Part shown: positions 34,676 to 43,057 of the stretch, piece after piece
Numbering within the stretch: position 1 is the first letter of the stretch
Layout of the letters: the number at the start of each line of letters is the position of its first letter
Source: UBA1433 sp964581565
Lineage (GTDB): Bacteria > Bacillota > Clostridia > Eubacteriales > UBA1433
Direction: 5' to 3'
Assembly: GCA_964581565.1 (NCBI GenBank)
Contig: CAZOOZ010000008.1
Location: forward strand, 1 to 64,000
Length of the DNA: 64,000 nucleotides
The notes under the pieces: model-generated
What the model was told of the DNA's origin: nothing
Databases searched by the model: none
What the model saw: only the letters and a program-made list of their open reading frames with translations
Translations under genes and position numbers: made by a program

Positions 34676-35662
34676 TTATAAAGTAGCGCACATCACAGCT
34701 TTGATTGTATGCACACGATTTTCAGCTTCATCAAAAACTTTTGAATACTTGCTTCTAAACACTTCATCTGTAACTTCCATTTCGGTAATGCCGTACTTTT
34801 GATACACCATTTCTCCGAATTCGGTTTCTCTGTCGTGGAAGGAGGGCAGGCAGTGAAGGAAAATCACATTTTCATTTTTTGTATTTCTGATCATTTCCAT
34901 ATTGACTTGGTATGGCAGCAGCATATCGATTCGTTCTTTGATTTTGTCTTCTTCGCCCATGGATACCCAGATATCAGTATAGACGACATCGGCCATATGG
35001 GCGCCTTCTTTCACATCGCTTGTGCATGTTATTGTGCTACCTGATAATGCAGCTGTTTGCCGCATTTCATCAACAAGGTCTTGTTCCGGCATGAGCTGTG
35101 GCGGAGCAATGACCGTGAAATGCACGCCGAGTTTTGCGCAGATAATCAAAAGTGAATTGGCAACATTATTTCTCCCGTCACCTGCATATACGAGTTTAAT
35201 ATCGTTATATGGTTTTCTTATATTTTCTTTTATAGTGAGAAAATCTGCGAGTGCTTGTGTAGGGTGATATAAATCGGTAAGTCCGTTCCATACGGGCAGA
35301 CCGGAATATTTTGCCAAGTCTTCAACGGTCTGCTGCTTGAAACCGCGGAATTCTATACCGTCATAAAATCTTCCGAGTACATTGGCAGTGTCTTCTAGAG
35401 ATTCTTTTTTGCCCATCTGGCTGTTGGTGAGAAAGGTAACATTCGCGCCTTCGTCGTATGCGGCTACCTCAAAAGCACATCTTGTGCGTGTAGATGTTTT
35501 TTCAAATAAAAGCACAATGTTTTTACCTTTAAGCATCTCTCCTGGAATCTTATTTTTCTTTTTGATCTTCAGCTCTTTCGCAAAGTTTAAAAGATATTCG
35601 ATTTCTTCTTTCGTATAATCTTTAAGTGTGAGTAAGCTTCTTCCTTTTAATGATATTGCCAT
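34676..35662 (-). CDS. argF: Ornithine carbamoyltransferase
   Basis: A 328-residue OTC. The carbamoyl-phosphate motif FEKTSTRTRCAFEVAAYDEGA (about residues 51-71), the ornithine-site FYDGIEFRGF, HPTQALADFLT (about 133-143), and HCLPSFHDRETEFG (about 267-280) are all present. The ATG at 35662 follows AGGAG at seven bases. It starts 11 bases after the arginine deiminase stop. In that context it can run in the catabolic direction (arcB: citrulline to ornithine and carbamoyl phosphate), but it is also the only OTC seen here able to complete the argCJBD route to citrulline. Either symbol, argF or arcB, could apply. Confidence 0.94.
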   Translation of the reverse strand: MAISLKGRSLLTLKDYTKEEIEYLLNFAKELKIKKKNKIPGEMLKGKNIVLLFEKTSTRTRCAFEVAAYDEGANVTFLTNSQMGKKESLEDTANVLGRFYDGIEFRGFKQQTVEDLAKYSGLPVWNGLTDLYHPTQALADFLTIKENIRKPYNDIKLVYAGDGRNNVANSLLIICAKLGVHFTVIAPPQLMPEQDLVDEMRQTAALSGSTITCTSDVKEGAHMADVVYTDIWVSMGEEDKIKERIDMLLPYQVNMEMIRNTKNENVIFLHCLPSFHDRETEFGEMVYQKYGITEMEVTDEVFRSKYSKVFDEAENRVHTIKAVMCATL

Positions 35663-35673
35663 ATTATTTCTCC

Positions 35674-36906
35674 TTATATTATTTCTTCTCTGCAAATAGG
35701 CATGGTCATACATCTGGGACCGCCACGCCCTCGCACAAGCTCTGAACCTTTGATTCTGATTACTTTTATATCATGTTTTTCAAGGACTTCATTTGATATT
35801 TCGTTTCTGTCGTAAGCGATGACGACGCCGGGAGATAACACAAAGGTGTTCGTGCTGTCGTTCCATTGTTCTCTCGCGGCAATGATCGGGTCTCCGCCGC
35901 CGCTTTTGATTAGATCGATATGTTTCGTATTCAGCGCATCTTGCAGTGTTGATTTAAGACTGTCCATTCTTGTAAAATGTATTTGATTATTTTTTCCGCG
36001 CGTCATTTTTATAATATTCATGTGTTCGTCAATAGAGGGATATATTGTAAATTTATCATAATCCACCATCGTGCATACCGTATCCAAATGCATAAAAGCC
36101 CGGATTTTCGGAAGCTGCACTGCATACACATCTTGTATCCGAGAATTTTGATAAAATAAATTATTGGCAAGGATTTGTGCGGCGGAGGCATCTGTGCGTT
36201 GACTGAGCCCTACGAGCATAGATGCAGAACTCGTCACTAAAATATCACCGCCTTCTATCGTGCTGCTTTGAATATTATTGTCATACCATAGCGGCACATT
36301 ATTTTTATTAAAAAACTCATGATGTTTATAAATTGCACGCAGGATGCGGCTCTCACGTTTTCGTATGGGGTTTTTCATTGTATGGATGGAAAGCCCGTTT
36401 TCAATGGCTGCCGCACCGTCGCGCATAAAATACATATTCGGAAGAGGTGGCATATAAAACATATACATCTGCGGCATATAATCACTGAGCACTTCTTGCT
36501 TTTTTATTTTGGCAACATCTGTGATACTCAGTCCTTTGATTAAGCATTTTGCCGTCTCTGAAGCATTTAAATCAAATAAATAATCTAAAATACATTGTTC
36601 TATATAGTCACATCCAAGGATATCTTTTTCAATGATTTGATGTAAGATATCTTTCTTTGTTTTCTTATCTTCTAATATATCTGCAAGAAGATCTTTAATA
36701 TAAATTACATTGGCGCCGAATGTTATGATCACAGAGGCAAAATCATCGTGTTCTTGCTGCATGCCTTTCAAATATGGGATATCATCAAAAAGTACCATTT
36801 CCAAGTTTTGCGGCACAATATTATGCAGCTCTTCATCGGGCCTGTGTAAGATAACAGTTTTCAGTTTTGAGATTTCGCTTGTAATATTGATATTGCTGCG
36901 CATCAT
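35674..36906 (-). CDS. arcA: Arginine deiminase
   Basis: A 410-residue arginine deiminase, hydrolysing arginine to citrulline and ammonia. Family blocks are LKTVILHRPDEEL (about residues 14-26), LPNMYFMRDGAAAI (about 152-165; catalytic Asp region), TIEGGDILV (about 219-227), LDTVCTMVDYDKFTIYP (His/Asp region, about 270-290) and the catalytic cysteine in GPRCMTMPICR near the C-terminus. The ATG at 36906 has AGAGG nine bases upstream; an ATG three codons earlier overlaps the ribosome binding site. It is the first gene of arcA-argF-Nudix; a carbamate kinase gene (arcC) is not nearby. Confidence 0.94.
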   Translation of the reverse strand: MMRSNINITSEISKLKTVILHRPDEELHNIVPQNLEMVLFDDIPYLKGMQQEHDDFASVIITFGANVIYIKDLLADILEDKKTKKDILHQIIEKDILGCDYIEQCILDYLFDLNASETAKCLIKGLSITDVAKIKKQEVLSDYMPQMYMFYMPPLPNMYFMRDGAAAIENGLSIHTMKNPIRKRESRILRAIYKHHEFFNKNNVPLWYDNNIQSSTIEGGDILVTSSASMLVGLSQRTDASAAQILANNLFYQNSRIQDVYAVQLPKIRAFMHLDTVCTMVDYDKFTIYPSIDEHMNIIKMTRGKNNQIHFTRMDSLKSTLQDALNTKHIDLIKSGGGDPIIAAREQWNDSTNTFVLSPGVVIAYDRNEISNEVLEKHDIKVIRIKGSELVRGRGGPRCMTMPICREEII

Positions 36907-37109
36907 GAAATTCATCCTCTCATATTTTTATTATTATATAACATTTATAACGTTTCATAAATAATTTAATAAAATATCAAGAAATTTATAGTATTCTTAA
37001 CTAAAAATGTATATTCAAAAAGTTCGTGTACAAAAAATCGTCAAAGATTTATAATAAATTATCAAGTATTTGTAAAAAATCATTCTATGCTTTGGGAAAA
37101 GGAGAGACG

Positions 37110-37832
37110 ATGGAAGAAGTGATTTGTATTGAAAATATTTCAAAAAAATACGGGAAAAAAACTGTTTTAAACAAGGTCAGTTTAACGATTCCAAAAGGGA
37201 GAATCTATGGTATCATCGGGCCGTCTGGTGCAGGAAAGACAACGCTCGTTAAAATGATGGTAGGTATGGAGAAGGCAGACAGCGGAAGCATTACGGTACT
37301 TGGATGTGAGATGCCTGATTTACCGGTACTGCAAAATATTGGCTACATGTCTCAGTCGGATGCGCTGTATGCCGATCTCACAGGCGGAGAGAACCTGAAA
37401 TTCTTTGCATTGTTGTTTAAAATCCGTGGCGCAAAACAAAAGCAGCGTATTGCCTACTGTGCCGATGTGGTAGATTTAAGCGATGAATTAAAGAAAAAAG
37501 TATCTGCGTATTCAGGAGGCATGCGTCGTCGCCTTGCACTTGCGGTTGCCCTGGTTCAGGATCCCGAGTTACTTATTTTGGATGAGCCTACAGTAGGCAT
37601 TGATCCACAGCTTCGCGCCAGTATTTGGGATGAGCTACACAGGCTTCGGGATGAAGAAGGGAAAACCATTATCATCACCACGCATGTCATGGACGAAGCT
37701 GAAAAGTGTGACCGGCTTGCAATGATCCGTGAAGGCATACTGATCGCAGACGGTTCGCCCGGTGAACTCATAGCCGCATATGGTGTAGAAAAGCTGGAAG
37801 ACGTATTCTTAAAAGCGGGGAGGAAGCAGTGA
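37110..37832 (+). CDS. ABC transporter ATP-binding protein
   Basis: A 240-residue ATPase of the ABC-2 (drug/daunorubicin-type) exporter group. Walker A GPSGAGKTT (about residues 35-43), Q-loop GYMSQSD, signature YSGGMRRRLALA (about 134-145), Walker B LLILDEPTVGID (about 153-164) and the H-loop in TTHVMDEAEKC are intact. The start at 37110 follows AAGGAG at five bases; a frame open 28 codons upstream lacks a signal. It overlaps by one base with the permease gene, giving a two-gene exporter. Confidence 0.93.
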   Translation: MEEVICIENISKKYGKKTVLNKVSLTIPKGRIYGIIGPSGAGKTTLVKMMVGMEKADSGSITVLGCEMPDLPVLQNIGYMSQSDALYADLTGGENLKFFALLFKIRGAKQKQRIAYCADVVDLSDELKKKVSAYSGGMRRRLALAVALVQDPELLILDEPTVGIDPQLRASIWDELHRLRDEEGKTIIITTHVMDEAEKCDRLAMIREGILIADGSPGELIAAYGVEKLEDVFLKAGRKQ

Positions 37833-38890
37833 TGAGAGTAGCGGCAATTATCAGAAGGATTTTTCAGCAAATGCACCGCGATAAGCGCACGATGGCTTTG
37901 ATATTTATTGCGCCGTTGTTTGTGCTCACATTGATGTATTTTATTTTTAACGGGGATACGGTAGATGCCAGAGTAGGAATTGTAAATATTGACCAGGGCG
38001 TCTATGATGCGTTGAAAGATGCCGATATCGATGTTGTCACGCTTATAAACGCAGATAAAGATATGATCGTGCAAAAAGACCTCGACGGTATTTTGGAAAA
38101 AACGGATGGTGCATATAATCTAATTTTGGAAAATGAAAACCCGAATACGGCAACAGCATTAAAAGCAAAAATAACACAAACGATTTCGGGAGTGATGTTC
38201 CAAACGTTCTTAAATGAAATTCCCATGGGGCCGCTTGGATATCAGGCTGCAGATATCAATGTTGATTATTTGTATGGCAGTGAAGATACTACCATGTTTG
38301 ACACGTTCAGCCCCATACTTATAGGTTTTTTTGTCTTTTTTTTCGTATTTCTCATTGCCGGTATAGGGCTTCTTCGTGAACGTATGACAGGCACAATGGA
38401 AAAATTGATGTCCACGCCCGTAAAAAGGTGGGAAGTGGTGATGGGTTATCTTACGGGATATGGCATTCTTGCAATGTTGCAGACGCTCGTGATTATTTTC
38501 TTTTCGGTAGAAATACTCGATATTGTACTTGTCGGCTCTATTTGGAATGTGATTTTAATCTGTGCTCTGTCGGCGATCACTGCGCTTGCGCTCGGAATTC
38601 TTCTCTCGGCATTTGCGACAAGCGAATTCCAGATGATACAGTTCATCCCGATCGTCATCATTCCGCAGGTTTTTTTCTGCGGGCTGTTTCCGATGGAAGG
38701 CATGGCAGACTGGCTGCAGGCGGTAGGGAAAATTATGCCAATGTATTACGCGGCGGATGCGCTCAAAGGGGTTATGTATAAAGGGCTTGGCTTTTATGAT
38801 ATTCTTTTTGATTTAGGCATTCTAACAGCCTTTGCGGTTGTATTTATTGTCTTGAATGTTTTTGCGTTGAAGCGATATAGAAAATTATGA
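37832..38890 (+). CDS. ABC-2 type permease
   Basis: A 352-residue ABC-2 membrane protein of the YhgE/LnrN-like layout. One helix lies at about 20-42; a large outer domain (about 43-155) follows, with VDARVGIVNID at its start; then come five helices in the last 190 residues. LLRERMTGTMEKLMSTPVKRWEVVMGYL (about 182-209) is the conserved cytoplasmic coupling region. The partner ATPase is immediately upstream, and the coupled start (GTG 37829 or ATG 37832) overlaps its stop codon. Likely role: export of a drug, peptide or lipid-like compound; the substrate is unknown. Confidence 0.88.
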   Translation: MRVAAIIRRIFQQMHRDKRTMALIFIAPLFVLTLMYFIFNGDTVDARVGIVNIDQGVYDALKDADIDVVTLINADKDMIVQKDLDGILEKTDGAYNLILENENPNTATALKAKITQTISGVMFQTFLNEIPMGPLGYQAADINVDYLYGSEDTTMFDTFSPILIGFFVFFFVFLIAGIGLLRERMTGTMEKLMSTPVKRWEVVMGYLTGYGILAMLQTLVIIFFSVEILDIVLVGSIWNVILICALSAITALALGILLSAFATSEFQMIQFIPIVIIPQVFFCGLFPMEGMADWLQAVGKIMPMYYAADALKGVMYKGLGFYDILFDLGILTAFAVVFIVLNVFALKRYRKL

Positions 38891-38899
38891 TAAAAAAGA

Positions 38900-38931
38900 C
38901 TGAGGGCAACCTGCAAAGGGTGCCTTTTTTA
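38900..38931 (+). terminator. Probable terminator after the ABC exporter
   Basis: AGGGCAACC and GGGTGCCT can pair with two bulges around TGCAAA, followed by six T. The imperfect stem lowers confidence. Confidence 0.5.
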
Positions 38932-39346
38932 GTTATATAATTTTTAATAATGTTTCTATATTTACTTGAAATACAAGACTAAATTATGCATTTGTATCTG
39001 TTATAATTACTTGTGTAAAAAAGTAGAATGGATAGTGTATATTGTAAAAATTAATTGGAATAAGAAAAGCATTTTTTTGCTATGTATAACATATTTGTCT
39101 CATTAAATAAGATTTTTCTTTTTGTTTATATTACAAACTACATATAATTTCAATAATAAATAATAAAAAATTTTTTTTGTTTTATTATTCTAGAAATACC
39201 ACGAAATAAAATTAATAAATATTTAACATATTACATATTGTAAAACGTATAACAAAGTGGTATTATAATTTTCGTAAATATATCGTATGGGGATATCGGT
39301 GTATTTCAAATAAAAATAGAATAAGAATCAGTAAAGGAAGATGAAT
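38932..39346. other. AT-rich intergenic region
   Basis: About 410 bases without a supported gene. The stretch is extremely AT-rich, with long A and T runs near 39160-39185. It must include the promoter of the PP-loop gene; TATAAT-like sequences are too many to choose one. No riboswitch motif was recognised, and specifically no preQ1 aptamer despite the QueC-like gene that follows. Confidence 0.45.
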
Positions 39347-40120
39347 ATGGAAATGGCTTTGCCTGTATTTAACGTGTTATGGACAGGCGGTTGGGATTCC
39401 ACGTATAGAATTCTGTACTTGTCCAGACACGAAGTTGAATTGCGCCCGCATTATATTTATTATGAAAACAGAAGATCGCGCGATATAGAAATCAAGACAA
39501 TGGAAGAAATATCAAAAGATATTCGAAAGGATCCAAAAACAAAATGCACGCTGCATCCCTTAATAATCACTCAATTTAAAGATATCGAAACAAATGATGA
39601 TATCACACAAGCTTTTAAAAGAATCCGGCAGGAAGTGTTGATAGGATTTCAATACGAGTATTTAGCTCGCTACGCAAACACATTGAATAATCTCGAAATA
39701 GGTGTGGAGCAGGGCGGCCTGGCCGAGCAAATGATGAATACCTTCGGAGAGATGATAAAGATAAAAGATGAATTAAATCTTGAATATTGGAAAGTGAACG
39801 AAAAAAATTCCAGTGAGGATTTAAATAAAGTATTCGGATTGTTTAAATATCCACTTTACTCTATGACAAAACTCGATATGAAAGAAAAAGCCATAGAGCT
39901 TGGATTTATAGATTCTATGTATAAGACATGGTTTTGTCATTTTCCGCGAAAAGGCAGGCCATGCGGATGTTGCTTTCCATGTAATTTTACGATTGAGGAC
40001 GGTCTGCCCGAAAGGCTTCCCAATGATGCGCTCAGAAGACATAAAATAGACAAGAAATTCGCAGATAAGAAAAGCTATCAGTTGTATAAAAAATACAGAA
40101 GAAAATATCTGAATTATTAA
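39347..40120 (+). CDS. QueC-like PP-loop ATPase
   Basis: A 257-residue PP-loop (adenine-nucleotide alpha hydrolase) protein. VLWTGGWDSTYRIL at about residues 10-23 is the [ST]GGxDST ATP-pyrophosphatase motif. The C-terminal cysteine cluster CHFPRKGRPCGCCFPC (about 201-216) resembles the zinc site of QueC (7-cyano-7-deazaguanine synthase). The middle part differs from ordinary QueC. Such relatives occur in phage, capsule and modification clusters, and activate carboxylates or nucleobases with ATP. It stands alone between two terminators; no queD/queE/queF partner lies nearby. AAAGGA at eight bases supports the ATG at 39347. Confidence 0.72.
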   Translation: MEMALPVFNVLWTGGWDSTYRILYLSRHEVELRPHYIYYENRRSRDIEIKTMEEISKDIRKDPKTKCTLHPLIITQFKDIETNDDITQAFKRIRQEVLIGFQYEYLARYANTLNNLEIGVEQGGLAEQMMNTFGEMIKIKDELNLEYWKVNEKNSSEDLNKVFGLFKYPLYSMTKLDMKEKAIELGFIDSMYKTWFCHFPRKGRPCGCCFPCNFTIEDGLPERLPNDALRRHKIDKKFADKKSYQLYKKYRRKYLNY

Positions 40121-40148
40121 AAACAGAGCAGATTTTACTGCTCTGTTT
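40121..40148. terminator. Bidirectional terminator
   Basis: AAACAGAGCAG and CTGCTCTGTTT pair perfectly over 11 bp around ATTTTA. A- and T-rich flanks allow it to serve both the PP-loop gene and the convergent sulfhydrylase gene. Confidence 0.78.
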
Positions 40149-40171
40149 ATCTTATTATGTTTATTGGATTT

Positions 40172-41446
40172 TTACAGTTTATTGAGTGCTTGATCAAAAT
40201 CACAGATAATGTCGTCTATGTTTTCAATACCAACGGATACACGGATCAATTCAGGCAGTACGCCGGAGGCAATCTGTTGCTGCTCGGTAAGCTGTCTATG
40301 TGTGGTGCTTGCGGGATGCAGCACGCCGGTGCGCACATCGCCTAAGTGTACAACAAGAGAGGTCAGTTTCAAATGCTTTGTAAATTCTTTTCCTGCCGCA
40401 GCACCGCCTTTGGGGCCGAAGGTGAGAATGCCACCCGCCCCTTTAGGCAGATATTTTTCTGCGAGGTCATAATTTTTATGGCTTTTGAGTTTGGGGTAGG
40501 TGACCCAGTCCACTTTTGGATGTGATTGCAAAAACTCTGCCAGTTTTAAAGCATTTTCGCTGTGGCGTTCCATACGCAGATGAAGTGTTTCAAGTCCCAG
40601 ATGTGCCAAGAATGCGTTAAACGGGCTCATAGTGACACCATAATCACGCAGCAGTTGCACGCGCACTTTTGTGATATAGGCAGCTTCTTTGAATTCTTTT
40701 GTATACTGCATACCGTGATAGCTGGCATCAGGCTCTGTCAGCTCGGGATATTTTCCGTTTTCCCAGTTAAATTTTCCGCTGTCGATCACAATGCCGCCAA
40801 GGCTCACGGCGTGCCCGTCGGTATATTTGGATGTGGAATGCACAATAACATCAGCTCCGTAGTCAAAAGCTCGGCATAAATAAGGAGTTGCCAGTGTGTT
40901 ATCGACAATGAAAGGGATATCAGCTTGACGGGCGATTTTTTTAAAGACTTCAAAGTTCAGCACATTGAGTCCGGGGTTTCCGATCGTCTCACCAAAAAGC
41001 ACGCGCGTATTAGGACGAATAGCATCATAGATTTCCGTTTCATTATCGGGGTCTACAAACGTGACATCAATGCCGATTTTTTTCAACGTAACAGCAAACA
41101 GATTATAGGTGCCGCCGTATATTGTAGAAGAAGATACAACATGATCGCCGGCTTTGCATATGTTTAATAAAGAAAGAAAGCTTGCCGCTTGGCCCGACGA
41201 AGTCGCTACGGCGCCTACACCACCTTCCAGTAAACTCATCTTGCCTTCCAGTGCCGATACGGTGGGGTTACCGAGACGTGTATACATATAGCCGTCACTT
41301 TTCAAATCAAACAGGTCTGCTACATCATCCGCTTCATAATAACGGTAAGTTGTGCTTTGTGCGATCGGCAGCACATGAGGCTCACCCGATGCGGGATGGT
41401 AAGAACCCTGTACACAGTAGGTTTCAATGTTATATTTGTCTTGCAA
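40172..41446 (-). CDS. metY: O-acetylhomoserine sulfhydrylase
   Basis: A 424-residue PLP enzyme of the Cys/Met metabolism family, making homocysteine from O-acetylhomoserine and sulfide. Family blocks: YTRLGNPTVSALEGKMSLLEGGVGAVATSSGQAA (about residues 54-87), FGETIGNPGLNVLN, DNTLATPYLCRAFDYGADVIVHSTSKYTDGH (about 180-210; PLP lysine in STSKY), and the C-terminal HLGDVRTGVLHPASTTHRQL (about 380-399). The start is a TTG at 41446, chosen because AAAGGAG lies eight bases upstream and family length fits. It is controlled by the SAM-I riboswitch at 41511-41612, as expected for a methionine-pathway gene. Confidence 0.93.
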   Translation of the reverse strand: MQDKYNIETYCVQGSYHPASGEPHVLPIAQSTTYRYYEADDVADLFDLKSDGYMYTRLGNPTVSALEGKMSLLEGGVGAVATSSGQAASFLSLLNICKAGDHVVSSSTIYGGTYNLFAVTLKKIGIDVTFVDPDNETEIYDAIRPNTRVLFGETIGNPGLNVLNFEVFKKIARQADIPFIVDNTLATPYLCRAFDYGADVIVHSTSKYTDGHAVSLGGIVIDSGKFNWENGKYPELTEPDASYHGMQYTKEFKEAAYITKVRVQLLRDYGVTMSPFNAFLAHLGLETLHLRMERHSENALKLAEFLQSHPKVDWVTYPKLKSHKNYDLAEKYLPKGAGGILTFGPKGGAAAGKEFTKHLKLTSLVVHLGDVRTGVLHPASTTHRQLTEQQQIASGVLPELIRVSVGIENIDDIICDFDQALNKL

Positions 41447-41463
41447 AAAAATCACTCCTTTTA

Positions 41464-41492
41464 TAAAAAAAGCCGCTTTCATAAGAAGCGGC
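41464..41492 (-). terminator. Riboswitch expression-platform terminator
   Basis: On the minus strand GCCGCTT and AAGCGGC pair around CTTATGA, followed by seven T. The sequence CTTCTTAT in its 5' arm and loop is complementary to ATAAGAAG at the 3' end of the aptamer's P1 strand. An antiterminator can therefore form when SAM is absent. Confidence 0.88.
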
Positions 41493-41510
41493 AAATAATA
41501 TTTACTTACT

Positions 41511-41612
41511 CTTCTTATCTTTCAGGATTTTTCCTGCTGGAATTAGCACGTTACTGTAAACAGTTGTTGCCGGGCTTCGTAGGGCCAGTCCCTCCGCCTC
41601 TCTGGATAAGAA
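41511..41612 (-). ncRNA. SAM-I (S-box) riboswitch
   Basis: The minus strand reads the S-box core: CTTATCCAGAG, GGCGGAGGGACTGGCCCTA, GAAGCCCGGCAAC, then GTGCTAATTCC and a closing AGATAAG that pairs with the opening CTTATC as P1. It lies about 65-165 bases before the sulfhydrylase start, with a terminator between. High S-adenosylmethionine should stabilise P1, free the terminator and switch off metY. Confidence 0.96.
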
Positions 41613-41678
41613 TATTAAATTTTATATATCATAACGTAACAAACAAAGCGTGTCAAGACATTTGATAATATTTATCGA

Positions 41679-42785
41679 TTAAATTGTGATTAGTTCGTAC
41701 TCTTTGTTTCCAAGACCCATCTTTACAGCATGGTTAATGGTAACCATCCAGTCTGTCTCGGGACTGACACGGGTGAAATGATCATGATGACGGCAAATGC
41801 TTTTTTCAAGCAGGCTTCCGGCCATCACAGGTTGATTGTTGACGGCATCCGCACAGGCTTTGTCGAGTGCAACCGGATCAAAAGAGGCAAACATGCCAAC
41901 GTCAGGTACAATCGGAATATCATTTTCGCTATGACAATCGCAATACGGAGAGATATCGATCGCCAGACTGATATGAAAATGCGGGCGGCCATGCAGCACT
42001 GCCCACGCATATTCGGCCATTTTTTTATCCAGTATGTCGTTCGATTCATCCGATGCAGGGCGAATTGCATCCATAGGGCATACGCCGATACAGCGGCCGC
42101 AACCCACACATTTATTATGATCAATCGACGCTTTGCCTTCTGTGACGGTAATAGCGCTTTGCGCACATTCTTTCGTACACATACCGCAGCCCACACATCG
42201 TCTTTGAGAAATGCGGGGTTTACCGCTGCTGTGCATTTCCATTTTGCCTGCTCTGGAGCCGCAGCCCATACCGATATTTTTAATAGCACCGCCGAATCCG
42301 GTGAGTTCATGCCCTTTAAAATGACTTAGTGAGATGATGATATCGGCATCCATAATGGCTCTGCCGATTTTGGCTTCTTTGATATAATCGCCTCCTTGCA
42401 CGTTAACGAGTATATCGTCGGTACCCTTGAGCCCGTCGCCGATAATGACATGACAGCCTGTAGAGAAAGGTGAAAAACCATTTAAATAAGCGGTGCTGAT
42501 ATGTTCGAGTGCGTCTTTTCTGGCGCCGACATATAGGGTATTACAGTCTGTGAGAAATGGTTTGCCGCCTCGTCCTTTTACAGCTTCAACAACTGTTTTC
42601 GCATAATTGGGTCGAAGATATGATAAGTTGCCGGGCTCGCCAAAATGGATTTTAATCGCCGCATATTTTTTATTGAAATCGATCGTATCTATACCTGCTG
42701 CTATCATCAGCCGACATAGTTTTTGTTGCAAATTTTCTGTATGAGTGGCATGCATGTTTGTAAAATACACCTTTGACTTTTCCAT
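41679..42785 (-). CDS. DUF362 protein with two 4Fe-4S clusters
   Basis: A 368-residue protein. The DUF362 domain (about residues 30-185) contains AIKIHFGEPGNLSYLRP and the ISLSHFKGHELTGFGGAIKNIGMG segment. It is interrupted near 186-240 by a two-cluster ferredoxin insert with CVGCGMCTKECAQ and CVGCGRCIGVCPM. The DUF362 part resumes with VPDVGMFASFDPVALDKACADAVN. Such proteins are widespread in strict anaerobes and are thought to be electron-transfer or cofactor-related, but no reaction is proven. The ATG at 42785 follows AAGGA; six more codons are possible upstream. It stands alone. Confidence 0.88.
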   Translation of the reverse strand: MEKSKVYFTNMHATHTENLQQKLCRLMIAAGIDTIDFNKKYAAIKIHFGEPGNLSYLRPNYAKTVVEAVKGRGGKPFLTDCNTLYVGARKDALEHISTAYLNGFSPFSTGCHVIIGDGLKGTDDILVNVQGGDYIKEAKIGRAIMDADIIISLSHFKGHELTGFGGAIKNIGMGCGSRAGKMEMHSSGKPRISQRRCVGCGMCTKECAQSAITVTEGKASIDHNKCVGCGRCIGVCPMDAIRPASDESNDILDKKMAEYAWAVLHGRPHFHISLAIDISPYCDCHSENDIPIVPDVGMFASFDPVALDKACADAVNNQPVMAGSLLEKSICRHHDHFTRVSPETDWMVTINHAVKMGLGNKEYELITI

Positions 42786-43057
42786 AGTAATTTTCCTTTC
42801 CAACGGTCAATGTTTTCTGATTTGCACGGTATTCTATTTATTATAACGAGCTGTGAATATGAAAAATTAATAGAGCTAACACTTTGATAATTCAATCAGA
42901 TAATAGAAATTATACCATAAATAAATATTTATCTCATGGCATGTGAAAATCTGTGTGATTGAAAGAAGAATTAATGATAGGAACATTTAAACCAAATGCA
43001 TGCAAAAGCATACAATTTATTAAAGTATTTCTAAAAAATAATTAAAATAACTTAGAT
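42786..43057. other. Intergenic region
   Basis: About 270 AT-rich bases between two minus-strand genes. I see no open frame and no clear terminator after the HD-GYP gene. The DUF362 promoter must lie near its left end; no confident elements were found. Confidence 0.4.

Noticed and set aside
41730..42329. Long open frame (199 codons) on the plus strand
   Set aside because: It lies wholly antisense to the DUF362 gene, whose motifs are clear; the translation has no recognisable domain and no ribosome binding site.
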